Position numbers and translations under genes: made by a program
Shown here: positions 34,394-45,257 of the stretch, in pieces
Layout: each line of letters begins with the position of its first letter
Numbering within the stretch: the stretch's first letter is position 1
Source of the DNA: Taxillus chinensis
Taxonomy: Eukaryota > Streptophyta > Magnoliopsida > Santalales > Loranthaceae
Direction of reading: 5' to 3'
DNA: 64,000 nt
Assembly (NCBI GenBank): GCA_023512835.1
Contig: CM042085.1
Span: forward strand, 46,238,189-46,302,188
Notes under the pieces: model-generated
The model's database searches: none
Told to the model about the DNA's origin: nothing
The model's input: the letters and a program-made list of their open reading frames with translations, nothing else

Positions 34394-35682
34394 TGTTGGA
34401 TCAAACCCAGAATTTGGATAATGCTGATAAAGCCTTATGTAATTTGATCTGAGATCTCTTGTGTTTATTTGATCGTTGCAGAAGATATGTTATTAATCCA
34501 GAAATACACTCGTGAGAGCAAAGCTAAGGACAGGATACATAATCCTGATCCGGACAAGAGTGAGTGTCATCAAACACTTGGTAAATAACCAAGTAACCAA
34601 TACATACGGAATAAGGGACATTCATGCGGACTAAGTACAAATGCGGAATAAGGACCCGAGTCTTATTAGACATGGAGTAAGGAAATTAGATGCGGAGTAA
34701 GGAATCCGGACAACTTACATACGGAGTAAGGAATTTACATACGGAGTAAGGAATTTACATACGGAGTAAGGAACTTACATACGGAGTAAGGAATTTACAT
34801 ACGGAGTAAGGAACTTACATACGGAGTAAGGAAGCACTGATACGGAATAAGTCATCCAACTTTTCAAGACTCGCCCGGAGTAAGGAACTTACATACGGAG
34901 TAAGGAATTTACATACGGAGTAAGGAACTTACACGCGGAGTAAGGAAGCGCTGACACGGACTAAGGATTCCAGTACCAAATAGATACGGAGTAAGCAATC
35001 ATTGACACGGAGTAAGGTTCCGAGCTTCATTAGCTACGGAGTAAGGAAAATTACACCGGACCAAGAAAATACTACTTCAACTCAACCGCATTTAAAGTTA
35101 TCAGCTCGTGGCGTCCCGATGTAAGACAAATTTATTGAGAACCTGAAGAATCTTACACGTGGATCATCCGGATATGTGGACACAACCTTAATTGTATTTG
35201 GGAACTCACAAACACACTTATACTCTTCAAACCCAAGATCTTGAGCTCCACAAACCGCAACGATCCAGGCGGAGAGATTACCAGGGATAGTTAGTGCTTG
35301 AACGCATTCGGAACTACAAGTTCCAAGGTTGTCTCTTAGGAATGTTTTGTATAAATATTCATACTTGTACATTGATGAAAATGTGAGCGCATGTGCATTT
35401 GTTAAGAAAAGACTAATTCTGTGTATGCACAAGCGTTTTCATTTTTGGAGATAGAATTTGGCTAGTGTGTGAGTTCATTTGTAAACAGAGTGTAAGAGAG
35501 TCTTGCTTTTATTTTGTTGTATTTATCTTGTGATAATAAAACAAAATACTTCCACTATCTGGTTATCTTCCGCAGTGATTCTATCACTTAACTAGATAAG
35601 TGTTTGTGTCTTAAGAGAAAGAAAAGAGTTTCGATAAGAGCTTATTCACCCCCCCCCCCCTCTAGGCTCCAAGGGACCATCA
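34394..35682 (+). repeat. 3' LTR of SIRE 2 (1289 bp)
   Basis: It starts TGTTGGATCAAACCC and ends AAGGGACCATCA. It contains the CGGAGTAAG array (about 34605-35045), an AATAAAAC stretch, and a long C-run (35649-35660) before TCTAGGCTCC. Confidence 0.93.
34605..35050 (+). repeat. CGGAGTAAG tandem array in SIRE 2 3' LTR
   Basis: The same array as 23083-23570, with two or three fewer 20-bp units. Confidence 0.88.
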
Positions 35683-35883
35683 GGCGCTGTAGGGGTGCTA
35701 ATCCTTCCCTACACGTAACCAACTCCCGAACCCTTTTCTGATAACGCAGACAACAGCTTGAACTACTCAAAGTAGAGGGTATCCAACTGTACCCCAAAAA
35801 CAGTTGGTGGCGACTCTAAATTTCTCACCATTGGTTTAGTTTGTGCCCACCCCAAAAGGGCCCAGACGAAACCAGTGATGACA
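35683..35883 (+). repeat. End of the Ogre 1 3' LTR
   Basis: This matches 4985-5186 of the 5' LTR: GGCGCTGTAGGGGTGCTAAT, the ACTCCCGAACCC block, a PBS-like TGGCGACTCT at 35808-35817, and the terminal CCAGTGATGACA. AAGGA (35884-35888) follows as the right target duplication. Confidence 0.93.
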
Positions 35884-36102
35884 AAGGAGATCACACCTAT
35901 ATGGATTTACATATATATATTATAACAACAACGACAATACTCTACAAATCATCCACCATAGGGCCTAACCCTGGAATGGGTACTAGAAGACATAGAACCC
36001 CTACCTCAGGAAGACCCTCCATACTCTTGCTCCCACGCTAGACGCCGATCACCCACGCCGTTCACCTCCTGCAACCATGGCTAGGAGAGTTCTCTCTCTC
36101 TA

Positions 36103-36133
<31 letters not shown>

Positions 36134-36725
36134 GACGGCTGACAACAATAAGGAACCCTAAACTTAAGAACAAGAGACCTCAACCTCATTATATAGACAC
36201 CTCACTTATGAAAATGACATAGTTTTGATAAATGAAACTCACCATCAAAACGATGTAGTTTTGATAAATAAAACACACCATCAAAACGACGTAGTTTTGA
36301 TAAATGGAACATGCCACAACCTTTCCGCATCCACACAGGACAAAATAGCCATAATTCGAACATGGCCCTTAAGGAAAAGATGATCAGCATAAAAAAACGA
36401 AGAAGATGATACAAAAACATGGCTGCACGTGACAAAGGCCATTGTCACGTGCAAGCTCCAAATGGCCTAAGATTTTGCCACAAGCTTTATAACTTAGTCT
36501 GGAAGGCTCCCATGCAAAAATACCACTGCACGTGACAAAGCCATTGTCACGTGTAACCTCAATATGCTCCCTCTTGAACTGTTTTTTTGCCTCATGCTTG
36601 CTCATCTATATACAAAGTGATCTAACCAATGTGTATGGAAAGAAAACTCCCAAAAACCTGACAATTGCTACTCAAAAGGCATAACGGTGACTAACTCCTC
36701 ATATTCTAAAACACGAGTCATTACA
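35884..36725 (-). mobile_element. Minus-strand Tekay LTR (5' part)
   Basis: The LTR terminus TGTAATGACTCG reads leftwards from 36725. Reading on, it shows the palindrome block, a TATATA box (about 36190), a GA microsatellite (36086-36134 as TC runs), and the CATATAGGTGTGATCTCC motif at the Ogre 1 junction. It continues at 3605-3665. The insertion site in SIRE B lies just after an ACCATGAAAACA stretch of integrase. TGTTT (36726-36730) is the candidate duplication. The rest of this Tekay element is outside the window. Confidence 0.88.
36244..36301 (-). promoter_or_regulatory. Palindromes upstream of TATA in the minus Tekay LTR
   Basis: ATCAAAAC-6 nt-GTTTTGAT at 36244-36265 (centre GATGTA) and 36280-36301 (centre GACGTA), plus a half copy at about 36214-36230. 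All lie upstream of the TATA box when read on the minus strand. Confidence 0.58.
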
Positions 36726-37698
36726 TGTTTTCATGGTAAATTTGTTAATTAGAGTTTTGTTCTGAATAGCATGCAGTGGACACAGCTTGAGCCCATAAAC
36801 TAAGAGGAAGCTTTGCCCCTACTAACATTGATATACTAGCTTTGACTAATGTACGATTCTTATGCTCAGCTATCCCATTTTGTTGTTGAGTTCTTGGCGC
36901 AGAGAAGTCGTGCTAAATGCCCTATTCAGAACAATATGACCTCATATCTGAAAAGTCAAATTCTGTGCCATGATCACTCCTGATGCACTTTATGCTCAGT
37001 CCTTGTGAATTACTTATCCAATTGAAGAGATCTACTAGATGTTCAAAAGTTTGATCCTTTGATTTTAGGAACATCACCCATGTATACCTAGTGAAGTCAT
37101 CGATAACCACAAGGCTGTATCTCGCACCAGACAAGTGAAGCAATATAAATGGAACCACAGAGATCCATATGAAGAAGTTGTAAAGGAGCAGATATAGAAT
37201 TAACAGATTTGCTCTTAAAGCTATGTTTGATATGCTTGCCAAGTTGACATTCTCGACAGAGAGAGTCTCTGGAGAACTTGTGTTTGGGCAAGCCAGTGAC
37301 CAAATCAAGCAATGCTAATTTAGAAGGAGTCTTAAATTTAAGTACGCGCAACGCTTGTGTCATAGCCAACTTTCTTTAGTTGATGCTTTAGTGGGGAAGC
37401 ATATAGGACCAGAAGAATTATTTCTTAAGATCACTGAATATATGTCCCCATCTCTTGATCTGGATAAGTTAATATCTTCGGATAGGTTTTCCCTAACTAT
37501 GCAGGTATTGGACAGGAATGAAACAGTGAATCGCTTATCACATAAATTACTAACACTCAACAAATTATGCTTTAAACCTTCGACTAGTGCAACTTTTGTG
37601 ATTGATACACAACCGTTGGTTAGAGTGTCATACCCCATAGTTTTACCTTTGCTATTGTCATCATATGATACGGATGGTCCTTGTTTATCAGTGATATC
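36726..37698 (-). pseudogene. pol: SIRE B pol fragment: end of protease and integrase
   Basis: Read on the minus strand this follows SIRE 2 pol closely: SVSYDDNSKGKTMGYDTLTN, ALVEGLKHNLLSVSNLCDK, an integrase finger with CRECQLGKHIKHSF, LLHMDLCGSI, ARYSLVVIDDFTRYTWVMFL, and IRSDHGTEFDF with the second catalytic Asp. It ends at a Tekay insertion at 36725 and is separated from its upstream part (41077-41911) by a solo LTR. The frame changes near 37350 and again near 37130-37200. Confidence 0.88.
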
Positions 37699-39429
37699 TG
37701 TTATCACCCGTTTTTGACCGGGCTCGTTGCTGGCTTTTGTGAAAGGACTCCATGCTAGTTCATTCCGTTGATCCTAGAGTCATCTTTGCACAAGGCTCGC
37801 ACAAACCATTAAAGAAAAGAAAAACACAGAGTCGCCACCAAACAAATTAAAGGTGTGATTGGGCACCTAGAAAAAGAAAGGGTCTACGGTTCCAGAAAAT
37901 TAGTTTCGGGAGTCGGTTACGTGTGGGGAAGGAAGAAAAACTCTTGCATCCCTACAACGCCCATAATTGGTACCTAGTCTTGATCTATGGGTGTTTGCTT
38001 GCTAAATTATTTATTCAAAAAAGAGTTTTTTTGTATTTTTAATTTAAAAAAAAAGAAAGATTTTAGGATCTAGGCCTTAAAACAACAAAAGAGATTTTAA
38101 TAAAATAAAAAAGGGAACATTCTAATTTTAGAAAAAGAATGTGGGATCTAGGCCCATGTGACAGTATTGCATTTTTCAGGAAAACAAAAGTGAACTTTCT
38201 TTTTTAGAAAAGAAAATGAAAACAATTTGAATTCAAATGGAAATACTGCCACAATTAATATTGGCCTAGGTAGACTAGGATATGAGCATCTAGGGCTCAA
38301 TCCTCATGACCACCCAGGCCCTGTTTTAATTTTTCTAGAAGCGATTTGGGTTTTTGTATTTTTACATTTTATTATCTTTGAAAATAATAAATGGAAAGAT
38401 AAATGTAAACTGTTTTTTTGTATTTTCATTTTTTAAACTTTGAGAATTAATGAAAAAAGAAAATAGAGAAGTTTTTGGGTTTTACGCTTGAAAATAACAC
38501 AAAGAAAGAATTAAAAAAAACAGTTCAATAAATAAACAAAAGTAAAGCAGGAAACCTGGAGAATTTAAGATGATGCAGACATTGGTTCCTCTTTTCTCCT
38601 AGTAATCCCTGAAAACACAATGATTAGTAAAATAAATCTCCCTCCTTGATTTGGTGTATTTCCTTCAGCCTTAGCTCTTTTCACCGAAAATAGGAGATAT
38701 TCGAGTGCTTTTCTCCTAAAATGAAGTGTTTCCGCCTTTAGAATTTCTCAGAATTTTCTCTCTGATTTTCTCTCTCATAGTCCCGTCCAGCAAGCTCTCT
38801 TTTTTCCTCTGATAAAAATCCTCTCTGATTTTTTACCTCTAAAAAATGCAGCCAGAAATTCTCTCCTGGAATAACCTCTTATGATACTTGATCATTGATG
38901 CCTCCCTCTCTGCCTCTTGGGGCAGTCTATTTATAGGAATCCCAGGGGAGACAGCCCGTGCCTCAGCATTTATTGGATGCCTTACAGTCCCCATGAGTCA
39001 ACTACAGCGTTCCAATGAATTAATAACTTCGAAAATGGGATTCTCGGTTCCCAACGATTTACAATAATTCACAGTTCCCGTGCTTCAAAAAAGGAGTCCC
39101 AATGCCTGAAAATAAATAAATTGCTTGAGATTATTTAATCCTCTGTTATATTTGGACGCCTTGGTGGGTAAGGGCTGAATGCATCTCCGGAGTATTAATG
39201 CCGTTGGGCATTAATGGTCATGCAGTCCCTTGGGGTCAAATGTGATATCCTGAGGAATTTAATTACGGAGGCTCCCTGTCCCTATGCTTAAAAATGGAGT
39301 CCCCAAGACGTCGATCGCAATTAATGCATTAAAAATGGATTTTTCTGGATTTTTCAGAGTCCGATGCTTTGAAGCTCTTTCCAGACCTTGTGGAAGAGTT
39401 ATTTTGGAGTTTTTCCGAATTATTGACCG

Positions 39430-39960
39430 GGTTTGACCTCCGAATCTGGGCTTATTCCGGATCAGTGGCCTTATTCCGCATCAATAGGTCCTTATTCCGC
39501 ATTAACAGGTCCTTATCCCGCACTAATGAGCTTATTCCGCATCAATGGGCTTAGCTCAGATTTGACCAGGTTTGACCTTCAGATCTGGGCTTATTCCGGA
39601 TCAGTGGCCTTATTCCGCATCAATAAGTCCTTATTCCATACTAATGAGCTTATTCCGCATCAATGAGTCCTTATTCCGCATCAATGGGCTTAGCTCGGAT
39701 TTGACCAAGTTTGACCACCGGATTTGGGCTTATTCCGCATCAACGGGCTTAGCTCGAATTTGACCAAGTTTGACCACCAGTTTTGGGCTTTTTCCGAATC
39801 AACGGGCTTAGCCCGGATTTGAGCATGTTTGACCGCCAGATTTAGGCTTAGCTTGGATTTAACCATGTTTGACCGCCGAATTTGGGCTTAGTCTGCATCA
39901 ATGAGCTTAGCCCGGATTTGACCAAGTTTGACCACCAGATTTGGGCTTCCCCAAAAATTT
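39430..39960 (-). repeat. TGATGCGGAATAAG-type tandem array in Ogre-like solo LTR
   Basis: Diverged units combine GGTCAAA(C/T)-type blocks with GCGGAATAAG (seen on the plus strand as CTTATTCCGCATCA). At least eight CTTATTCCG copies occur between 39450 and 39745. The motif is the same as in the Ogre 2 and SIRE LTR arrays. Confidence 0.8.
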
Positions 39961-40332
39961 CCGTGTGTGGGCTTGGTTGCCACGTGGCGCCTCTACTTAG
40001 GCTTCCTTAGGCCTCTCTTGTTCTCACTTGCTGTATAAGGAGAGTGCCTTTGTATATATACTGGGCGAAGGAGAAGCAAAACTGCCAATGTGGGACAAAC
40101 ATGCATATGAAGAACCAAAACCGTGAAAAATAAGGCAGATTTTTGGAGCAACTTTAAAAATTCATAACTTTCTCCATAGAGTTCGGATTAGAGCCAAATT
40201 GGTCTTGTTTTTCTTAAAATTCTGTCATCTATCTCCAGAAATTGGAATCATGCAAAAAGGATCAACCATTTAAGATAAAATGAGGAAACACCACACAGAG
40301 GTACATGATAGTGGGAGCATTCTGCCCGTCAG

Positions 40333-40868
40333 ATTCAAAAATTCATAGTTAATTGCACAGAACTTGGATTATCCTCAAACCAGTTGGGGATGATAGATAA
40401 GGATGTTATCTAACCAATTAAATTGACTTTGTTCAATCACAACAAGTATTGAGGAAGTTATTGGCGAAATAGTGCGCTACATACCTGCAGTTCCACCCAG
40501 ACTTGATCACCAACTTCAAAAAATCATAACTAATTGAATACAGCTTGGAATAATCACAAACCAGTTGGAAATGATAGATAAAGATGTTATCTAACCAACG
40601 CAAGTAATGTTGTTCAATTACAACTAGTATGGAAGGAGTTATTGGCAAAATAGTGCGCTGCGCACCGGCTGTCTCCCAAATTTGTACTAGATTTGGTTGC
40701 CAACTTCGAAAAATCGTAATTAATTGAATATAGCCCGGAAAAATCTCAAACCAATTGGAAATGACAGATAAAGGTATTATCTACTCAATGCAATTGAGTT
40801 TTTTAGATTATGACACGTATCGGGGAAGTCATTGGTAAAATAGCGGGCTGCACACCGGCTGTCCAATT
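40333..40868 (-). repeat. ~180-bp tandem repeat, three diverged units
   Basis: Units begin near 40333, 40513 and 40703. Each has a run of AAAATCATAACTAATTGAA-type sequence, CTCAAACCAGTTGG, GATAGATAAAG...TTATCTA, and ends near GCTGCGCACCGGCTGTC. A weaker fourth unit may precede them from about 40150. Confidence 0.75.
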
Positions 40869-41081
40869 CAACTTCATACAAAACTTAGTACTTTTGTCAT
40901 AATTTCTTCATTTCTTCTTGGAATCAAGTGTGGTCAAGTGCGTTGTTCTCCAAATTTCATCCCCTATCACTTGTGCTTTCCTTGGGACATGTAAAGGTTT
41001 CCCAAAGTGGTGCTTTGTCTAGTGGTCTTTCGCCGAGTATGATTGTGATTTAACTCGGTCAAAATGGGGTTCAACAATATC

Positions 41082-41911
41082 CACGAGCAGTCTTATCACC
41101 CATCATATGTCCGGAGCATCCGCTATCAAGTATCCAATTGCTTTGATTTATCTTTGGCTTCAAGCGGGCTGAAAGTGAATTCCAGAGATGCTCCTTCAAG
41201 ACAATAAATTACAATTTGGTGCCCAAACTTGTTTTGGGCGGTTAGGAGAAGTAGCAACAGAGTCAATAGTTCCAGATTTGGCTTTGTTAGAAACTTCAGC
41301 TTTCTATGTTGACTTTACTTTGTTAGTGTCAGTTGCTTCTTTTACTTGGGTTTTCTTGGGAGAGTTACTTCTTTGAGATTTAGACTTTAATTTGATAGAA
41401 GAACCCATTTTGATGAACTGATCTTTATTAATATGAACTTGATTACAAAGCCAGTCATCATGCAAACTCCAACACTCATAATGATAATGACCTATCTCTC
41501 TACAAATGAAACAGACACTATGATATGGAGCAGAAACAGGAGATACAAGTTTCTTTGGTTTAACAAATTTACTACTCTATTCCCTATGGCCTAATCCTTT
41601 TACGATTGGGTGATGCGCTCTTGGCCCTAGATGTGTCAACCTTACCCTTTCCTTTCTTTTTAGGTGCTATAGTTTTGGCTTTAACTGCAGCAGCCTTCCC
41701 TTCATCTTTAGGTACGGGTGCTACTGCTTCGGGATTAGCAGTAACAGCCTTAGCTCCACAATCATAAACTATGGTGCCACCTGAAATAAAACCATCCATC
41801 AGTTTAGTTATACTAACAAGATATAGGTTGGTTAGTTTGGGAATATAGTCCAAGAGGCACTCAGTAGCTTGTGTGGAGGTTGATGGTTCAGAACCTAGGC
41901 TAGGTTTGGCT
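41082..41911 (-). pseudogene. gag-pol: SIRE B gag C-terminus and start of protease
   Basis: On the minus strand: IPKLTNLYLVS...FISGGTIVYDCGAKAVTA and a Lys/Ala/Ser-rich linker (41584-41853), knuckle 2 CFICREIGHYHYEC (about 41460-41520), then the protease motif WILDSGCSGHM (about 41095-41130). It is collinear with SIRE 2 25855-26690. At 41911 it abuts the LTR of SIRE A, whose insertion cut this gag. Candidate duplication TGGCT at 41907-41911. Confidence 0.85.
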
Positions 41912-42549
41912 TGTTGGTCCCTTGGAACCTAGAGGGGGATGAATAAGCTCTTATCTAAAACTCTTTTCTCACTCTTTGGCACTATACTTATCTGTTTAAG
42001 GGATGGAATCAATGCGGAAGATAACCAGATAGTGGAAGTATTTTATTTTATTATCAAAGGATAAGTACAATAAAATAGAAGTAGATTAAAGCTTATAAAG
42101 CCTTTAGATCTACCGCAAGACTCTCTTACACTCTGTTTACAAAATGACTCACACTCTAGCCTCAATTGTCTCAATAAGCTCTAGTACACATTAGCTTATT
42201 ACAAACTCACGAACATCAACTGTTACTCTCTCAACTTAATGTACAAGGTTACATTATATATAATACATCTTTGAGAGATAGTCTTGGAACTTGTTGTTTC
42301 GGACTATATGCACATTGACTGTTCCTCAGAATTCTCTCTGCCTTGAATGCTGCGGATGTAGAGCTCAAGATCTTGGATTTGCAAAGCATAAGTGTGTTTG
42401 CGAGTTCCCAAGTTCAGTCAAAGTTGTGTCTATATATCCGTATGATCCACGTGTAAGATACTTTAGGTTTTCAACGAGTTTGGCTTACATTGGGAAGTAG
42501 CGAGCTGGTGAATTTAAATGCGAAGAGATAAGTTGAAGTAGCGTCTTCT

Positions 42550-43110
42550 TAATCCGGTGTAAGGTTCCTTAGTCCGTGTTAACTAAGCTCAGATCCTTAC
42601 TCCGTGTTAGTGATTGCTTACTCCGTATCAATTCAGTAGTGGAATCCTTATTCCGTGTCAGCGCTTCCTTACTCCGTATGAATGAGACTGTCGGAGTGTT
42701 TACTCCGCATCAGCGCTTTCTTACTCCATGAGAGTTCCTTACTCCGCGTGAGTTAAAGGATCGGATGGCTTACTCCGTATCAATATATCTTTACACCACA
42801 TGAGTAATAGGTTCGGATTCCTTACTCCGCATCTAGTTTCCTTACTCCGCACAAGTCATTCCTTACTTAACATGTATAGAAGACTTGGATTTTTTACTCC
42901 GTGTCTTCCTTTCCTTAGTCCGCTTGAGTGGAAGACTTAGCCTTTTACTCCGTGATAACTATGTCTTACTCCGTGCAACTTGTAGACTAGGATTCTTACT
43001 CCGCATTTATTTGACTTGGTCCATTTAAGGTATTAGGCGCAATTTCCTTAGTCCGTAGCTCTTAGCGATTAGTCCGCACGAAGGATACTTATTCCGTAAG
43101 AAGTAAAGAC
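42550..43110 (-). repeat. Diverged CGGAGTAAG array in SIRE A LTR
   Basis: On the plus strand it appears as CTTACTCCGT/CTTATTCCG/CTTAGTCCG at irregular 20-45 bp spacing, with well over a dozen copies. Confidence 0.85.
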
Positions 43111-43118
43111 TTGGTTAT

Positions 43119-44931
43119 TGATCACTGCATAATTTGTCATTAAATTTGCATTTAATTTATGGCTTTAATTTAATATTTTATTGAATTGATGCATTTTTAT
43201 AATGTTTTCCTCTATTTTAGTTATTTAAGGTTTTTGATCACTTTTGCCGATTTAGTATCAATTTTGGTGAATTTAATTGCTAATTTAATTATTTCAAATT
43301 TGATATTAACTCTTTGGACTAATTTGTAATTTTCTTAAGTGATTAAAATTATTTAACTAGGATGGAAGATTTTTCTACATGAAGAGATTAAATGAAGAGA
43401 AAGCATGCTACGTAATTAAAGTGGAGAACAAATTGAAGAAGCATTAAATGTTGTAGGGCCATGTGTTGGTATAATTTTGGAAAGAGAATGGCTAGTGGCT
43501 ACGTAATTTAGAGTGTTAAAATTCATATGGGTTGGTGATTGAGAGCTGCAATGCGTAAGCCCATTATTGCACGTCGGCGCTTCATGTTTCCATTTATTAG
43601 TATTACATGCTTTATATATGAGGGTGTATCAGCCGACCCAAGGGCGAGCACGGCCTGCGCCAATTCCCACCGCCTCCATCTTCTATTCATTCACGGCAGC
43701 AAGGGAGAGAAGACCCAACACAGCCCCCATCACCACGCCTGATTTTACTCTCTTCCGTCTGACATCAGCCCATCGCCCAGCCGTCACCATACCATCAACT
43801 CCCCTCCACGTCAGCACTCCATCATCTCCATCTCACGCAGCAGCCGTCCCATCCTCCTTCATCGCTCCACCTACCACCACACCAAGCAGCAACATCACCC
43901 CTATCATCACGCTGCAGCATCAATCCATCTCTCCTCCACGCCAACATCTTCACCCGTGCGCAGATCCATCGCAGGCTCGTCCTCTCGCCCAGCGCCAGGT
44001 CTTCATGCCCAGCCGTCTTCGTCCAACAATAGCACACATCGTCTCCATTATTCCTGCACATCCAGCGTGGCATCCATCGTTGACTGCTGTGCTTCCATCT
44101 CCCGCGCGCCAGGACTAAAGCCATAATTCCTCCATCACGTGCAATCAAAGCAGAAATTAAAAAAAGATAGCGCGGCGAATATTGAATATTCAGATCGAGT
44201 TCAAGACCGAGTGTTTAATTGTTTGCAGCCTATTTATCTTAATTCTGTTCTAATTCTGTTGTTCTAATTTTTCCAAACAGATTTGTGATTTTTCGACCCA
44301 TGGAGGGGTAAGTATTTTGTAATCGGTTTAGCGCAACACTTTGAATGCTTGTTTTGAATTCATGTTTTAATATTTAATTCGGTATTTATGTGCTATGATT
44401 TAATTCTCCAACTTTTTGATTTGTTAATTTAATATCTCGGTTGAGTGTTGATTTAACAATTCATCGTGCGTTATTATTCTATCTGAGTGGAAAGATTTGT
44501 TTCGTAGGGAACGGGCAGTCTTTCGAGAATTATTTCATAATTATTCTGGTTAGAATAAATTCATAATTTGATTGTATTCATGGTGTCTTGATGCATTTGA
44601 ATTATGGGGCCATAATTTATCTAATTAATCTTTTGGGATAGTGATAAACAGCATTCAGGTGTGAAGTTAAACCGGTTACATCTTTAATTAATTGATTTTC
44701 TCAGTTATTACTTTTCTTAGTTAAAAATCTTTGCTTTAATTAGTTTTCATTCAATCAAAAATCCCCCAATTTTCCATTTATTTTTTTTATTAGTTTTTTT
44801 GTTTAACAAGTAATTAAATAAGTTGAATTGAATTTTATAAGTCCTCCGGTAGAGAACGATCTAGGTTAAGCCACTAGCTATACTTAGTTTAAATTTTATT
44901 TGGAGTGCGTGTGCGACAAACGCTCTTTTCA
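43119..44931. mobile_element. Unassigned solo LTR (1813 bp) in the SIRE A LTR
   Basis: It opens TGATCACTGCATAA and closes CGCTCTTTTCA, with the 5-bp duplication GTTAT on both sides (43114-43118, 44932-44936). Removing it restores the SIRE LTR. These are LTR-retrotransposon ends, but I do not recognise the family. An Athila-like Ty3 origin is possible from the AT-rich ends. Strand is not decided. A 183-codon Pro/His/Ser-rich ORF (43567-44118) with no recognisable domain lies inside; I take it as compositional. Confidence 0.8.
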
Positions 44932-45257
44932 GTTATATACCAAGTATTTGATGACACTCTCTCTTGTCCGGATCAGGATTATGTATCCAGTCCTTTGCTT
45001 TGCTCTCACGAGTATAGGTTCGGATTAAGTTCATATCTTCTGCAATAACTCAAGATGAAAATCAACAAAAGTCTCAAATCAAATTACATAGGGTTTTATT
45101 AGCATCATCCAAATTCTGGGCTTGATCCAACAATCTCCCCTAATTATGGATATGCCAAAACCCTTTGTAATCTGATCTGATAAGCATAGCAAAAAGATAG
45201 TTTACGAAAAAGAAACAACTTCCATTTTTATTAAGCAGCAACATAGTACAATACAAC

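Larger units (their letters stand above)
23024..35682 (+). mobile_element. SIRE/Sirevirus-type Copia retrotransposon with third ORF (SIRE 2)
   Basis: Order: 5' LTR lacking its first ~150 bp (23024-24197), PBS, gag, pol, 1.7-kb spacer, third ORF (31537-34250), polypurine tract, full 3' LTR (34394-35682). A third ORF after pol and a long gag with two CCHC knuckles are Sirevirus traits. It lies in the 3' LTR of Ogre 1: the Ogre sequence resumes at 35683, and GGCGC (35683-35687) is the expected right duplication. The left border was lost together with Ogre and Tork sequence. Confidence 0.92.
3666..35883 (+). mobile_element. Ogre/Tat-type Ty3 retrotransposon (Ogre 1), with nested insertions
   Basis: The borders are TGTTGGATCC at 3666 and GTGATGACA at 35883, with the 5-bp duplication AAGGA on both sides (3661-3665, 35884-35888). 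Order of parts: 5' LTR, PBS, ORF1, gag, protease, intron remnant, RT-RNase H-second RNase H, integrase, 3' untranslated tandem repeats, broken 3' LTR. The extra ORF1 and the second RNase H are hallmarks of the Ogre/Tat lineage. Three foreign insertions enlarge it: a Tekay solo LTR, SIRE 2 and, inside SIRE 2, a Tork element. A deletion removed its own polypurine tract and the first ~590 bp of the 3' LTR. Confidence 0.92.
37699..41076 (-). mobile_element. Ogre-like solo LTR (3378 bp), minus strand
   Basis: On the minus strand it starts TGTTGAACCCCATTTTGACC at 41076 and ends GGTGATAACA at 37699, flanked by ATATC on both sides (37694-37698, 41077-41081). Its opening ~200 bp resemble the Ogre 2 LTR (GGATGAAATTTGGAGA...GCACTTGACC), and near its end it has the TGGCGACTCT motif (37828-37837 as AGAGTCGCCA). 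It therefore belongs to a separate, longer-LTR Ogre subfamily. No internal region is present. No gene was seen in it, and the short ORFs are not protein-like. Confidence 0.88.
41912..45132 (-). repeat. 3' LTR of SIRE A, interrupted by a solo LTR
   Basis: It reads TGTTGGATCAAGCCC from 45132 and ends GGTTCCAAGGGACCAACA at 41912. Without the insertion it is about 1.4 kb. It contains a diverged form of the CGGAGTAAG array (about 42550-43110 as CTTACTCCG). It is much more diverged from SIRE 2 LTRs than those are from each other, so it is older or from another subfamily. The polypurine tract TAGGGGAGATT adjoins at 45132-45143. Confidence 0.88.

Noticed and set aside
43567..44118. A 183-codon Pro/Ser/His-rich ORF
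   Set aside because: It lies inside a solo LTR, has no recognisable domain, and an opposite-strand ORF overlaps it; GC-rich composition explains both.
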